A stretch of 56,769 bases of DNA from positions 1 to 56,769 of the forward strand of contig NZ_CALXGA010000005.1 of NCBI RefSeq assembly GCF_944387725.1, read 5' to 3'. Under the pieces are notes generated by a model. That model saw only the letters and a list, made by a program, of their open reading frames with translations. It made no database searches and was not told the origin of the DNA. Position numbers and translations under genes: made by a program. Of this stretch, positions 10,310 to 18,629 are shown piece after piece. Within the stretch, counting starts at the first letter, position 1. The number at the start of each line of letters is the position of its first letter. This stretch comes from an uncultured Intestinimonas sp. GTDB lineage: Bacteria; Bacillota; Clostridia; Oscillospirales; Oscillospiraceae.

Positions 10310-10346
10310 AAACGCCCGAGGACAGGGAAACTGTCCTCGGGCGTTT
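10310..10346. terminator. Bidirectional terminator between cysS and the M18 aminopeptidase
   Basis: A perfect 16-base-pair stem (10310-10325 with 10331-10346), with A on the left arm and T on the right arm. It can serve the two convergent genes. Confidence 0.88.
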
Positions 10347-10366
10347 CTGCACCGGTGCTGTGGGAC

Positions 10367-11779
10367 TCAGCGGCCGGCCTCGTAGACGGCCTTCATGCCC
10401 AGGTAGGTCATGTAGCAGTCCAGCTTGGAGACGGTCTCGTAGGGGGAGTGCATACTCAGCACCGGGACCCCGGCGTCCAGGGTGTCGATGTCCCGGTTGG
10501 CCATATAGCAGGCCACAGTGCCGCCGCCGCCGGCGTCCACCTTGCCCAGCTCGGCCATCTGCCAGACCACCCCGGCCTCGTCCAGGACCCGGCGGACCCA
10601 GGCCACCAGCTCGGCGGAGGCGTCGGAGGCCCCGGACTTGCCCCGGGCCCCGGTGTACTTGCACAGGCCGATGCCGTAGCCGGCCCGGGCGCTGTTGCGC
10701 TTTTCATAGACATCGGCGAAGTTGGGGTCAAAGGCGGCGGTGACGTCGGCGGAGAGGCAAAAGGACTTCTCATAGCAGGCCTTGAGGGGGATCTTCTGGG
10801 CGTCGCACAGGTCGGACATAAAGGTGTCAAAGGCGGCAGACTGCATCCCGCTGACCCCCTCGGAGCCGATTTCCTCCTTGTCGGCAAGCATACAAACGGC
10901 GGTCCGCTTGGGGGTCACCTCCAGGTCCAGCAGGGCGGCCAGGGAGGCGTAGGCACACACCCGGTCGTCATGGCCGTAGGCCCCGATGAGGGAGCGGTCG
11001 AAGCCGATGTCGGAGGCCCGGAAGGCCGGGACCACCTCCAGCTCGGCGGAGATGAAGTCCTCCTCGGTGATGCCGTACTTCTGGTGGAGCAGGTCCAGAA
11101 TGGCCAGCTTCACCCGGTCCGAGCCCTCATCGTCCTGGAAGGGGCGGCTGCCCACCAGCACGTTCAGGCTCTCGCCGGGAATGGCCTCGCTCAAGGGTTT
11201 CTTGCTCTGCTCGGCGCCCAGGTGGGGCAGCAGGTCGTCGATGGTGAAGAGAGGGTCCCCGGCGGCGGCGCCCATGGCCACCGTGACCACGGAGCCGTCC
11301 TTCAGGGCCACCACGCCGTGGAGCTCCAGGGGAATGGCCACCCACTGGTACTTGCGCAGGCCGCCGTAGTAGTGGGTCTTGAGAAAGGCCAGCTCGGCGT
11401 CCTCATAGAGGGGATTGGGCTTGAGATCCAGCCGGGGGGAGTCGATGTGGGCGGCGCCGATGCAGGCCCCCTCCGAAAGGGGATCGCTGCCCACCACGGC
11501 CAGCATCAGGGCCTTGCCCCGGTTGGAGCGGTAGACCTTGTCCCCGGGCTGAAGGTCCATGCCCCGGGTGAAGGGGCGGAAGCCCCTGGCCTCGGCCAGG
11601 GCGGCGGCGTAGGCCACCGCCTCCCGTTCCGTCTTGCTCTCGTCGAGAAATTTTTTGTAGTCCTCACAGTAGGCCCGCAGGGCGGCCTCCTGGCCGGCCT
11701 CCAGCCGGTCCCAGCCGTTCTTGGGGGCGTAGAGCAGCTCCTTCCGGCGCTGCTCGCCGGCGGTCTTCTTTTCTTCCAT
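10367..11779 (-). CDS. M18 family aminopeptidase (aspartyl aminopeptidase type)
   Basis: Cytosolic two-zinc aminopeptidase that prefers N-terminal acidic or hydrophobic residues; about 470 residues, usual for M18. Metal and catalytic motifs are GAAHIDSPRLDLKPNP (His, Asp), LADKEEIGSEG (Glu-Glu) and VPVLSMHSPYE (His). The ATG at 11779 is chosen over a GTG at 11800 because AAAGGAAGG directly precedes it and the GTG would overlap coaE. It is the last gene of the sua5-coaE block, 17 bases after coaE. Confidence 0.93.
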   Translation of the reverse strand: MEEKKTAGEQRRKELLYAPKNGWDRLEAGQEAALRAYCEDYKKFLDESKTEREAVAYAAALAEARGFRPFTRGMDLQPGDKVYRSNRGKALMLAVVGSDPLSEGACIGAAHIDSPRLDLKPNPLYEDAELAFLKTHYYGGLRKYQWVAIPLELHGVVALKDGSVVTVAMGAAAGDPLFTIDDLLPHLGAEQSKKPLSEAIPGESLNVLVGSRPFQDDEGSDRVKLAILDLLHQKYGITEEDFISAELEVVPAFRASDIGFDRSLIGAYGHDDRVCAYASLAALLDLEVTPKRTAVCMLADKEEIGSEGVSGMQSAAFDTFMSDLCDAQKIPLKACYEKSFCLSADVTAAFDPNFADVYEKRNSARAGYGIGLCKYTGARGKSGASDASAELVAWVRRVLDEAGVVWQMAELGKVDAGGGGTVACYMANRDIDTLDAGVPVLSMHSPYETVSKLDCYMTYLGMKAVYEAGR

Positions 11780-11796
11780 GGTTTCGGTCCTTCCTT

Positions 11797-12396
11797 TCAC
11801 TTTGACAAAAGCTCGGTAAAGAGCACCAGCGCCCGGGCCCCGAAGGCCCCCGGCGTGTCGCCCTCCGTGTTCTCCAGGAGATAGCCGCAGTTGGCCCGGA
11901 AAAAGTCCTCCCCCTTCTGGGCCGCCACCCGCTTCCGGGCATATACTTCCGGGATGCCCTCCCGGTCCATGATGCGCCGGACGCGCAGCTCCGCCGGGGC
12001 GATGACCCCCACCACGGTGTCACAGCGCTCCCCCAGGCCGCTCTCGATGAGGGCGATGGCGTCAATGGCGGCGGCGCTCCGTCCCTCCGCCCGGGCGGCG
12101 GAGAGCTGGCGGTCGATCTCCTCCCCGATAAAGCGGTGGGTGATGGCGTTGAGGGCGGCCAGGGCCTCCGGGTCTCCGAAGACCACGTTTCCCAGCTTCT
12201 TGCGGTCTATTTTGCCCCGCTCGTCCTGAAGCTCTCCAAACCGGGCGGTCAGGGCCATTTGCAGGGGGACACTCTCCTCCAGCAGCCGGTGGTAGACCTC
12301 GTCCGCATCGATGATCCAGACCCCAAGCTGGGCCAGGGCCCGGAGGGCGGTGGTCTTGCCCGCCCCGGTGGGGCCGGTGATGCCGATGATTTTCAT
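11797..12396 (-). CDS. coaE: Dephospho-CoA kinase
   Basis: Last step of coenzyme A synthesis, phosphorylating the 3' hydroxyl of dephospho-CoA. The 199 residues are typical. The P-loop is GITGPTGAGKTT, followed by IIDADEVYH with the conserved substrate Asp. The lid region contains RIMDREGIPEVYARKR. The ATG at 12396 lies just before the P-loop with AAAGGGA upstream; longer in-frame readings have no ribosome binding site. Neighbours are sua5 and a 25-codon ORF upstream, and the M18 peptidase downstream. Confidence 0.95.
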   Translation of the reverse strand: MKIIGITGPTGAGKTTALRALAQLGVWIIDADEVYHRLLEESVPLQMALTARFGELQDERGKIDRKKLGNVVFGDPEALAALNAITHRFIGEEIDRQLSAARAEGRSAAAIDAIALIESGLGERCDTVVGVIAPAELRVRRIMDREGIPEVYARKRVAAQKGEDFFRANCGYLLENTEGDTPGAFGARALVLFTELLSK

Positions 12397-12410
12397 ATCT
12401 GCATCCCTTT

Positions 12411-12488
12411 CTACAGCGTCAGCCAGGTCACGGCGTTCCCAAGGCCCTCTTCCAGAGTTTGGAGCACAAGGCCGCGCTTTTGGCTCAT
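12411..12488 (-). CDS. Possible 25-codon ORF coupled to sua5
   Basis: A very small reading frame starting MSQKRGLVLQTLEEG and ending VTWLTL. Its ATG overlaps the sua5 stop as ATGA, the standard arrangement for translational coupling, and it stops 14 bases before coaE. It has no recognised family. It could be a real small protein, or it could simply carry ribosomes toward coaE. The call rests only on the overlap geometry. Confidence 0.3.
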   Translation of the reverse strand: MSQKRGLVLQTLEEGLGNAVTWLTL

Positions 12489-13510
12489 GGTTCTCCCTCC
12501 AGGCCGACGATGTGGAAGCCCGCCGCCTTGTTGAGGCGGTTGGCCACGGCCAGGCCCAGCCCCGCCTCGTCGGGGCACTGGGCCCAGATGGCGGGGACAT
12601 CGGTGCCGTCGAAGGCCCGCAGGGCGTCGAAGACGTTCCGGGCCTGGGCGGCCTTGTCCGCCGCCGGGCCCAGAATCTCCACCCGATGGCCGGGGTAGTC
12701 CCCGGCGAACTCCGCGAAGCAGACCACACCGTCCTCCGGCCCCAGGTGGGCGGCGATGTAGGCGGCGCACCGGGCGGGGTCCCCCCGCACCACCGTTACC
12801 GGGGCCCGGGGGGCGTAGTGGCGGTACTTCATCCCCGGGGCCCGGGGCTGCTCTCCGGCGCCCATGAGGCGCTCCACCGCCGGGTCCACCGCCACCTCTC
12901 CCAGGGCCTCCCGGAGTTCCTCCAGGGTCACCCCGCCGGGCCGCAGGAGCCGGGGAGGCCGGACCGTGAGGTCCACAATGGTGGACTCCACCCCCACAGA
13001 GCAGGGGCCCCCGTCCACAATGGCGTCGATCTTCCCCTCCATGTCCTCCAGCATCCCGGCGGCGCTGGTGGGGCTGGGGCGGCCGGAGGCGTTCCCCGAG
13101 GGGGCGGCCGCCGGCACCCCTGCGGCGGTAAGGATGGCCCGGCAGACCGGGTGGGAGGGGCAGCGGATGCCCACGGTGTCCAGTCCGGCGGTGACGGCGT
13201 CGGGCACCAGGGGCTTCCGCTCCAGAATCAGGGTGAGGGGGCCCGGCCAGAACTGATCCGCCAGGGTCCAGGCCGCCGGGGGGATGTTTTGGCAGTACCG
13301 CTCCAGCCAGTCCGCCGAGGGGATGTGGAGGATGAGGGGGTTGTCCTGGGGCCGGCCCTTGGCTGCGAAAATGCGCCCCACCGCCGCCGGGTCCAGGCCG
13401 TTGGCCCCCAGGCCGTACACCGTCTCTGTGGGAAGGCCCAGCAGCCCCCCCCGGCGGAGGACGGCGGCGGCCCGCTCCACCTCTCCGGCGGTGAGCTTTT
13501 CTGTGTTCAA
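12485..13510 (-). CDS. sua5: L-threonylcarbamoyladenylate synthase (Sua5 type)
   Basis: Makes threonylcarbamoyl-AMP from threonine, bicarbonate and ATP, the first step of the t6A37 tRNA modification. The YrdC domain (about 1-200) contains GLPTETVYGLGANG, IFAAKGRPQDNPLILHI, the KxR-type FWPGPLTLIL, and APSGNASGRPSPTS. The C-terminal Sua5 domain (about 215-341) has PGMKYRHYAP at the junction. At 341 residues it is the two-domain Sua5 form rather than the short TsaC. The start is TTG, with AGGGAGGAA eight bases upstream. The TcdA gene at 30927-31658 acts later in the same modification. Confidence 0.95.
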   Translation of the reverse strand: MNTEKLTAGEVERAAAVLRRGGLLGLPTETVYGLGANGLDPAAVGRIFAAKGRPQDNPLILHIPSADWLERYCQNIPPAAWTLADQFWPGPLTLILERKPLVPDAVTAGLDTVGIRCPSHPVCRAILTAAGVPAAAPSGNASGRPSPTSAAGMLEDMEGKIDAIVDGGPCSVGVESTIVDLTVRPPRLLRPGGVTLEELREALGEVAVDPAVERLMGAGEQPRAPGMKYRHYAPRAPVTVVRGDPARCAAYIAAHLGPEDGVVCFAEFAGDYPGHRVEILGPAADKAAQARNVFDALRAFDGTDVPAIWAQCPDEAGLGLAVANRLNKAAGFHIVGLEGEP

Positions 13511-13529
13511 CCGGGTTCCTCCCTTGCCG

Positions 13530-13643
13530 TCAGTCCCACTGCTCCGGCTTCCGGCGCCGGGCGGGGAGGACCAGGGTGAGGATTCCGGCGGCCACCAGGA
13601 CCGCCCCCAGGGCGATGTTCAAAATACCAACTGCGATCTTCAT
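13530..13643 (-). CDS. 37-residue single-pass membrane peptide
   Basis: A small ORF beginning MKIAVGILNIALGAVLVA. A hydrophobic, Ala/Leu/Val-rich segment spans about residues 4-27, followed by a basic flank LPARRRK; a positive-inside orientation would place the C-terminus in the cytoplasm. AGGAGG lies about ten bases upstream of the ATG and is strong. It sits 19 bases upstream of sua5 on the same strand, so the two are likely cotranscribed. Function is unknown and I recognise no family. Confidence 0.55.
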   Translation of the reverse strand: MKIAVGILNIALGAVLVAAGILTLVLPARRRKPEQWD

Positions 13644-13723
13644 AGCGGACGCCTCCTGAAAATGGAAGTGTGTTCCCTTTTGTCTGGTTTCTCGCGGGGG
13701 GCGGACCCGTCCGTAGATATTGG

Positions 13724-14014
13724 TCAGGTCTCCGCCCAAGCCTTGAATATCTCCAAGACGGTGATTAAGTGATTTGGGCCGCAAGCGCCCACAAAGCGCC
13801 GGTGCACAACCTGACAGTGCAGCCAGCCGGCGCCGTCTTGGAGATTTCGATTGATCTCTGCAAAGGGCTTCTGCTCCAGGGGAGTTTCCCCGATGTCAAT
13901 TTCGACGCGCCAGCCCGGATTGTCCAGCGTCTCGATTTTGATCCCGTAAACATGCTGCCAGTCCTCCGTACAGTGTGCGGCGAACCAGCTTTGCAGCCAC
14001 AGCAGTGTATCCAC
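13724..14014 (-). CDS. Imm53 family immunity protein, orphan
   Basis: About 96 residues matching the Imm53 family of polymorphic-toxin immunity proteins. The family hallmark is LLWLQSWFAAHC, then DWQHVYGIKIETLDNPGW with RVEIDIGETPLE. These proteins neutralise cognate toxins delivered by contact-dependent or secreted systems. No toxin gene is visible within tens of kilobases. The start is set at GTG 14014, preceded by GGGAGG. The longer reading frame would extend into the family A repeat at 14084 and is less likely. The gene lies between a repeat cluster and the small membrane peptide, which suggests acquisition or retention as an orphan. Confidence 0.72.
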   Translation of the reverse strand: MDTLLWLQSWFAAHCTEDWQHVYGIKIETLDNPGWRVEIDIGETPLEQKPFAEINRNLQDGAGWLHCQVVHRRFVGACGPNHLITVLEIFKAWAET

Positions 14015-14083
14015 AAAAAGCTTTTCCTCCCTTCCGGCCTGCCGGGCGGAAAGAGAATCAGAGGGGGACCCCCACCAGAATGT

Positions 14084-14413
14084 TAGGGCTTGCTTGATCA
14101 TTGGCATTATGCCCAGCGGTCAGGGATTTTAGCTGCTGGCAAGCAATTTTGACCCAGGGAATCGGGACGGATTTCAAGGAAAAATTGCACCGTCCAGCGG
14201 CTGAAAAACCCGCCGGTTAGGGCTTGTTTGAAAATTGGCGATGTGTCCAGCAGCGAGGGATTTTGGGCCTCTGGCAAGCAATTTTGACCCAGGAATCCTG
14301 GCGGATTTCAAGGAAAAATTGCGCCGTCCAGGGGGCAAAAGACCCGCTGATTGGACATGTTGACATGTTTCAAACAAGCCCTAGGCGTGTTGATGATTTT
14401 CAAACAAGCCCTA
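14084..14413. repeat. Family A inverted-repeat element, older copy split by a nested copy
   Basis: The left part (14084-14217) starts TAGGGCTTGCTTGATCATTGG and aligns along its length with the other family A copies, with many substitutions. Its missing right end reappears at 14384-14413, ending TTTTCAAACAAGCCCTA. The copy at 14218-14383 lies between the two parts. The geometry is that of one element inserted into an older relative. Confidence 0.75.
14218..14383. repeat. Family A inverted-repeat element, nested copy
   Basis: A 166-base element with perfect 16-base terminal inverted repeats, TAGGGCTTGTTTGAAA and its complement. It is nearly identical to the copy at 56561-56725. It has no ORF of note. 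Each end carries TA, consistent with duplication of a TA target as in IS630/mariner-type transposition. Confidence 0.85.
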
Positions 14414-14668
14414 ATCGTAGATGCCGGTGGGGGTGCCCGCCAGCTCAAGGGTGGTGTCCGGTGAAAATTTGGCCTTTTGCAGGTAGCCCTTGACGGTGAG
14501 GATGCCGTACTTGGGGTTGCGGCGCTCGTCCTCCAGCTCCAGCTCGATGAAATCCGGGCCGGAGCCGGTGAGCCAGCCGTCGTCCTCCAGAAGGGTGGCC
14601 AGGTCCAGCTTCACGTCCTCCAGGGACAGGCCCTCCGGCAGGGCGGAAAAACGGATATACATCTCCAT
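14411..14668 (-). CDS. Hypothetical protein, 85 codons, terminated inside a repeat boundary
   Basis: An acidic soluble protein that I do not recognise, beginning MEMYIRFSALPEGLSLEDV. Its ribosome binding site is AGGAG, about 11 bases from the ATG. It lies seven bases after prfA on the same strand, so it is probably cotranscribed with the prfA block. The stop codon TAG is the first three bases of the family A element (read on the minus strand), so the native C-terminus may be shortened or altered by the insertion. Confidence 0.55.
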   Translation of the reverse strand: MEMYIRFSALPEGLSLEDVKLDLATLLEDDGWLTGSGPDFIELELEDERRNPKYGILTVKGYLQKAKFSPDTTLELAGTPTGIYD

Positions 14669-14675
14669 AGCGTTG

Positions 14676-15746
14676 TCACTCCTGTTCTCCCTGGCGCTTC
14701 ATGCGCTCAGCCTGGTCCGCTGTCACCAGGGCGTCGATGAGCTCGTCCAGGCCGCCGTCCATGACGGCGTCAATTTTGTAGAGCGTGAGGCCGATGCGGT
14801 GGTCGGTGACCCGGCCCTGGGGGAAGTTGTAGGTGCGGATGCGCTCGTTTCTCATGCCGGTGCCCACCTGGCTCCGGCGCTGGGCGGTGACGGACGCCTC
14901 CTGCTCCTGGACCTTCTCCTCGTAGAGCCGGGACCGGAGGAGCTGCATGGCCTTGTCCCGGTTCTGGAACTGGCTGCGCTCCTGCTGGCACTCCACCACG
15001 GTACCGGTGGGTTTGTGGATGAGGCGCACGGCGGAGGAGGTCTTGTTGACGTGCTGTCCCCCGGCCCCGGAGGCCCGGAAGACCTGCATCTCGATGTCGG
15101 CGGGATCCAACTCGAAATCCACCTCGTCCACCTCGGGCAGCACGGCCACCGTGGCGGTGGAGGTGTGGATGCGCCCGCCGGACTCGGTCTCAGGCACCCG
15201 CTGGACCCGGTGGACGCCGCTTTCAAATTTCAGGCGGCTGTAGGCCGCCTCGCCGGCAATGGTAAAGCAGATTTCCTTGACGCCGCCCAGCTCGGTCTCG
15301 CTGAGGGAGTCCACCTCCACCCGCCAGCGGCGGGCCTCTGCGTACATGGTGTACATGCGGTAGAGAGAGTGGGCAAAGAGGGCGGCCTCCTCGCCCCCCA
15401 CGCCGGCCCGGATTTCCACGATGACGTTCTTTTCATCGCTGGGGTCCCGGGGGAGGAGGAGGACCTTGATCTCCTCCTCCAGCCGCGCCAGGTCGGCCTT
15501 GGCGGCGGCGTGCTCCTCCTGAGCCAGCTCCTTCATGTCCGGGTCGGACAGGAGGGCCTGGGCCTCGGAGAGGTCCTGACGCCGCTTTTGATAGGCGCGG
15601 TAGGCGGTAACCACCGGCTCCAGTTCCCGCTGCTCCTTGTTGAGCCGGGCCACCTGGGCAGGGTCGTCATAGGTCTCGGGGGCGGCCAGCCGGGCCTCCA
15701 GCTCGGCATATTGGTGTTCCAGGGCGTTGAGCTTGTCTTCCAGCAT
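14676..15746 (-). CDS. prfA: Peptide chain release factor 1
   Basis: Class I release factor that reads UAA and UAG; 356 residues, standard size. The GGQ loop is [17 protein letters not shown], with the Gln that the PrmC methylase modifies in other bacteria. The stop-codon recognition region is around [20 protein letters not shown]. The N-terminal coiled domain covers about residues 1-100. No prmC gene is adjacent. It is downstream of the YdcF and ABC-F genes on the same strand, 27 bases after YdcF. Confidence 0.97.
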   Translation of the reverse strand: MLEDKLNALEHQYAELEARLAAPETYDDPAQVARLNKEQRELEPVVTAYRAYQKRRQDLSEAQALLSDPDMKELAQEEHAAAKADLARLEEEIKVLLLPRDPSDEKNVIVEIRAGVGGEEAALFAHSLYRMYTMYAEARRWRVEVDSLSETELGGVKEICFTIAGEAAYSRLKFESGVHRVQRVPETESGGRIHTSTATVAVLPEVDEVDFELDPADIEMQVFRASGAGGQHVNKTSSAVRLIHKPTGTVVECQQERSQFQNRDKAMQLLRSRLYEEKVQEQEASVTAQRRSQVGTGMRNERIRTYNFPQGRVTDHRIGLTLYKIDAVMDGGLDELIDALVTADQAERMKRQGEQE

Positions 15747-15773
15747 AGTGTAACCTCGTTTGGCAGGATGAAA

Positions 15774-16580
15774 TCAGCGGTCCAGCAGCCAGGATTTGAC
15801 CAGGGCTACGGGCTCCCGGAGGTACATGGACAGCCGGGAGGGCAGATGGCTGGAGGGGGCGGCCAGGGTGGAGAGGGTATAGGGCCGCTCCCATTCCCGG
15901 TCCCACAGCATCCGAATGCGGGAGAGGTGGAAGCCGTTGGACACCGCCAGGATGTGCTCCGTGGCGGCCACCGTCCCGGATTGGAAGAGGGCCTGGGTGT
16001 ACTGGATGTTCTCCCAGGTGCTGCTGGAGCGATCCTCCAGGACGATCCGGCCTCCGTCCACCCCCCGGGCGGTGAGGTAGTTGTACATAGCCCGGGCCTC
16101 GCTCATGGGCTCGTCGGGGCCCTGACCGCCGCTGACCACCACCGTCATCTCGGGGTGGTCCTCCAGATAGTCCAGGGCGGTGTCCAGCCGGTCCCGCAGA
16201 AGCTCAGAGGGGCCGTCGGCGCGGACCTGGCAGCCGAAGATCACCATGACCTCCGGCGCCTCCGCCCCCGCGGCCACCTGGGACCGGGACCCGGTGAGGA
16301 CCACGATCTCCAAAATGGCGAAGACCAGCAGGGCCAGGGCCAGCAGGCCCAGGAGAATGTGCCGCAGCAGCCGCCCGGTGGGGATGCTGCACCGGGCGGT
16401 AAGGCCGTAGAGCAACAGAAAGACCCCGAGGGCGGCGGGGAAGGCGGTAAAGCTCCGCACAGCGAGGGGGGCCAGGAGAAAGAGCAGCAGGGAGATTACC
16501 AGGACCATGCCCCCCAGCATCATGACCGGGGAGCCCCAGCGCCCGGTGCCCTGATAGTGCCGGTAAATTTTGGTATTCAT
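15774..16580 (-). CDS. YdcF/SanA/ElyC family membrane protein (DUF218)
   Basis: A 268-residue inner-membrane protein. Three to four hydrophobic helices fill about residues 15-100. The DUF218 domain follows: VMVIFGCQVRADGPSELLRDR, then VVSGGQGPDEPMSEARAMYNYL, LEDRSSSTWENI, and AVSNGFHLSRI. Relatives (SanA, ElyC) affect envelope integrity and peptidoglycan/lipid carrier metabolism, but the biochemistry is unsettled. Its ATG overlaps the ABC-F stop codon (ATGA), so translation is coupled. Confidence 0.88.
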   Translation of the reverse strand: MNTKIYRHYQGTGRWGSPVMMLGGMVLVISLLLFLLAPLAVRSFTAFPAALGVFLLLYGLTARCSIPTGRLLRHILLGLLALALLVFAILEIVVLTGSRSQVAAGAEAPEVMVIFGCQVRADGPSELLRDRLDTALDYLEDHPEMTVVVSGGQGPDEPMSEARAMYNYLTARGVDGGRIVLEDRSSSTWENIQYTQALFQSGTVAATEHILAVSNGFHLSRIRMLWDREWERPYTLSTLAAPSSHLPSRLSMYLREPVALVKSWLLDR

Positions 16581-18475
16581 TCCGCTCGTGCCTCCTCCAG
16601 TTCCCCACTCAGCCGTTCCCAGACGGCGTAGAGGTGGGCAATCTCGTCCTCCAGGGCCTCCCGCTGCGCATAGAGCTCGGTGAGCTTTAAATAGTCGCTG
16701 GAGGCTGCCTCGATCTCCAGGGTCAGGTCGTACATGCGCTCCTCTGCCCGGGTGACCTCCCGCTCGGCGGCGGTAACCTCCTTTTCCAGCAGCTTGGTGC
16801 CGCCGGTGCGCGTGGGCTTTTCTTTCTTGGGGGGCGCCTCCTGTTTGGGGAGCGGCGGGGAAAATCGCCTCTCCCGCCAGGCCCGGTACGCCTCAAAGGC
16901 GCCGTCGAAGTCGGTGATCTTCCCGTCCTCCAGCATCCAGATGCGGGTGGCAAACTGGTGGATGAAGTAGCGGTCGTGGGAGACGAAGAGGAGATTCCCG
17001 CCGTAGTCGGCCACCGCCTCCTCAATCCACTCCCGGGAGTCTAAGTCCAGGTGGTTGGTGGGCTCGTCCAGGATGAGGAGGTTGATCTTCTCGTCCATGA
17101 GCATGCACAGCCGCAGCCGGGACTGCTCCCCGCCGGAGAGGGCGGAGACGCTCTTGAAGACGTCCTCCCCCCGGAAGTTGAAGGCGGCCAGCCGGTCCCG
17201 GGCCTCCTGGGTGGTGCAGTTCTGGGCGTAGAGCATAGTGTCCACCAGATTGCGGTCCGGCCGGTCGAAGTGGATGATCTGGGGAAGATAGCCGATCTTC
17301 ACTGTGGGGCCCATGCGGATCTTTCCGCTGTCCGGGGATTCCTCCCCCAAAATAAGCTTCAGAAGAGTGGATTTGCCGGCGCCGTTGTCCCCCAGCAGGG
17401 CGATGCGTTCCCCGCCCACCACCTCCAGGTCCACATGGTCGAAGAGCACCCGGTCCCCAAAGGACTTTTTCAAGTCCCGGATGACCAGGACCTCGTCCCC
17501 ATGGAACTCCCGCTCCCCGAAGCGGACCGACAGCTTGCGGTCCTTCCGGGGCTTGTCGGTCTTCCGCAGGCGCTCCATGCGCTTTTCCATGGAGAAGGCC
17601 CGCTTGTGGAGCTTGTCGTTGCCCATAAAGGCCCACAGGTGGAGCTTGTCCGCCGCCTCCTGGAGCTGCGCCAGCTTGGCCTGCTCCTTCTCATACCGCC
17701 GGAGCTTTTCCTGGTAGCGGCGCTCCTTCTCCTCCACATAGAAGCTGTAGTTGCCGGCGTAAAACTCGGCCTTGCCGTTTACCAGCTCCACCACCCGGTT
17801 CACCACCTTGTCCAGAAACCAGCGGTCGTGGGAGATGGTGAGGACGGTGCCCTTGAAGCGGCTCAGATAGTCCTCCAGCCACTCGGTGGCCCGGAGGTCC
17901 AAGTGGTTGGTGGGTTCGTCCAGCAGAAGGATGTCGGTGTCCTCCAAGATGAGGCGGCCCAGGTTCACCCGGGTCTTCTCCCCGCCGGAGAGGTCGGTGA
18001 AAGCCCTCTCCCGCATGGCGGAGGGGATGTCCAGGCCGTTGCAGACCTTGTTCAGGGCAGTCTCGGTGTCGTAGCCGCCCCCGGACTCAAAAGCGGCGGA
18101 GAGGGCATCGTACCGTCGGAGCAGAGAGGGGTCGCTTTCTCCTGCGGCCATCCGGGCGGTGAGGGACTCCATCTCCCCCTCCATCTCCCGGAGCCGGTCG
18201 AAGGCGGTGCGGAGGACGGCCTCCACTGTGTAACCCGTTGGATAGACGGGGATCTGGGAGATGAGCCCCACCCGCTTGCCGGAGGCGATGGAGATCTGGC
18301 CCTCGTCGGGCTCCAGCTCCCCGGTGAGGATGCGGAAGAGGGTGGTCTTGCCCGCCCCGTTCTTTCCCAGCAGGCCCACCCGCTCCCCGGTGTCCACCTG
18401 GAAGGTCAGGCCGTCTAAAATTTTCCGGCCCACCTCAAATTCTTTGACGATATTGGAGACAGAGATGTCAATCAT
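16577..18475 (-). CDS. ABC-F family ATPase (ribosome-associated)
   Basis: A soluble twin-ABC protein of 632 residues with no membrane domain. Walker A motifs are LGKNGAGKTT and LGDNGAGKST. Signature motifs are LSGGEKTRV and LSGGEQSRL. Both Walker B motifs read LDEPTNHLDL. An interdomain linker rich in Lys, Arg and Glu (about 235-320) is the P-site tRNA interaction motif region. A C-terminal extension (about 535-632) is a charged coiled coil, as in Uup/YdiF-type members. The likely role is ribosome rescue or translation regulation. Antibiotic protection is possible but nothing specific points to it. Divergent from mtnA. Confidence 0.94.
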   Translation of the reverse strand: MIDISVSNIVKEFEVGRKILDGLTFQVDTGERVGLLGKNGAGKTTLFRILTGELEPDEGQISIASGKRVGLISQIPVYPTGYTVEAVLRTAFDRLREMEGEMESLTARMAAGESDPSLLRRYDALSAAFESGGGYDTETALNKVCNGLDIPSAMRERAFTDLSGGEKTRVNLGRLILEDTDILLLDEPTNHLDLRATEWLEDYLSRFKGTVLTISHDRWFLDKVVNRVVELVNGKAEFYAGNYSFYVEEKERRYQEKLRRYEKEQAKLAQLQEAADKLHLWAFMGNDKLHKRAFSMEKRMERLRKTDKPRKDRKLSVRFGEREFHGDEVLVIRDLKKSFGDRVLFDHVDLEVVGGERIALLGDNGAGKSTLLKLILGEESPDSGKIRMGPTVKIGYLPQIIHFDRPDRNLVDTMLYAQNCTTQEARDRLAAFNFRGEDVFKSVSALSGGEQSRLRLCMLMDEKINLLILDEPTNHLDLDSREWIEEAVADYGGNLLFVSHDRYFIHQFATRIWMLEDGKITDFDGAFEAYRAWRERRFSPPLPKQEAPPKKEKPTRTGGTKLLEKEVTAAEREVTRAEERMYDLTLEIEAASSDYLKLTELYAQREALEDEIAHLYAVWERLSGELEEARAE

Positions 18476-18565
18476 GGAGGTCTCTCCTATGTGGATATGG
18501 TTTCAAGACGGGGAAATCGGTGGGGCAAAGGGCAGTTCCAGCGAAGCAGAGCCGCAGGCCGGGCT

Positions 18566-18594
18566 TTGACGCCGGAGGCTGGCTGTGGTACAAT
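18566..18594 (+). promoter_or_regulatory. Promoter of mtnA
   Basis: TTGACG (18566-18571), a 17-base spacer, then TACAAT (18589-18594), about 35 bases before the mtnA ATG. Confidence 0.65.
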
Positions 18595-18629
18595 AGTACA
18601 CACAAATGTGAGGATAGGAGGCGGCGCAT

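Noticed and set aside
14014-14107. Longer Imm53 reading from ATG 14107
   Set aside because: The extra N-terminus would be partly encoded by the family A repeat and does not fit the family; GTG 14014 has a ribosome binding site at a workable distance.
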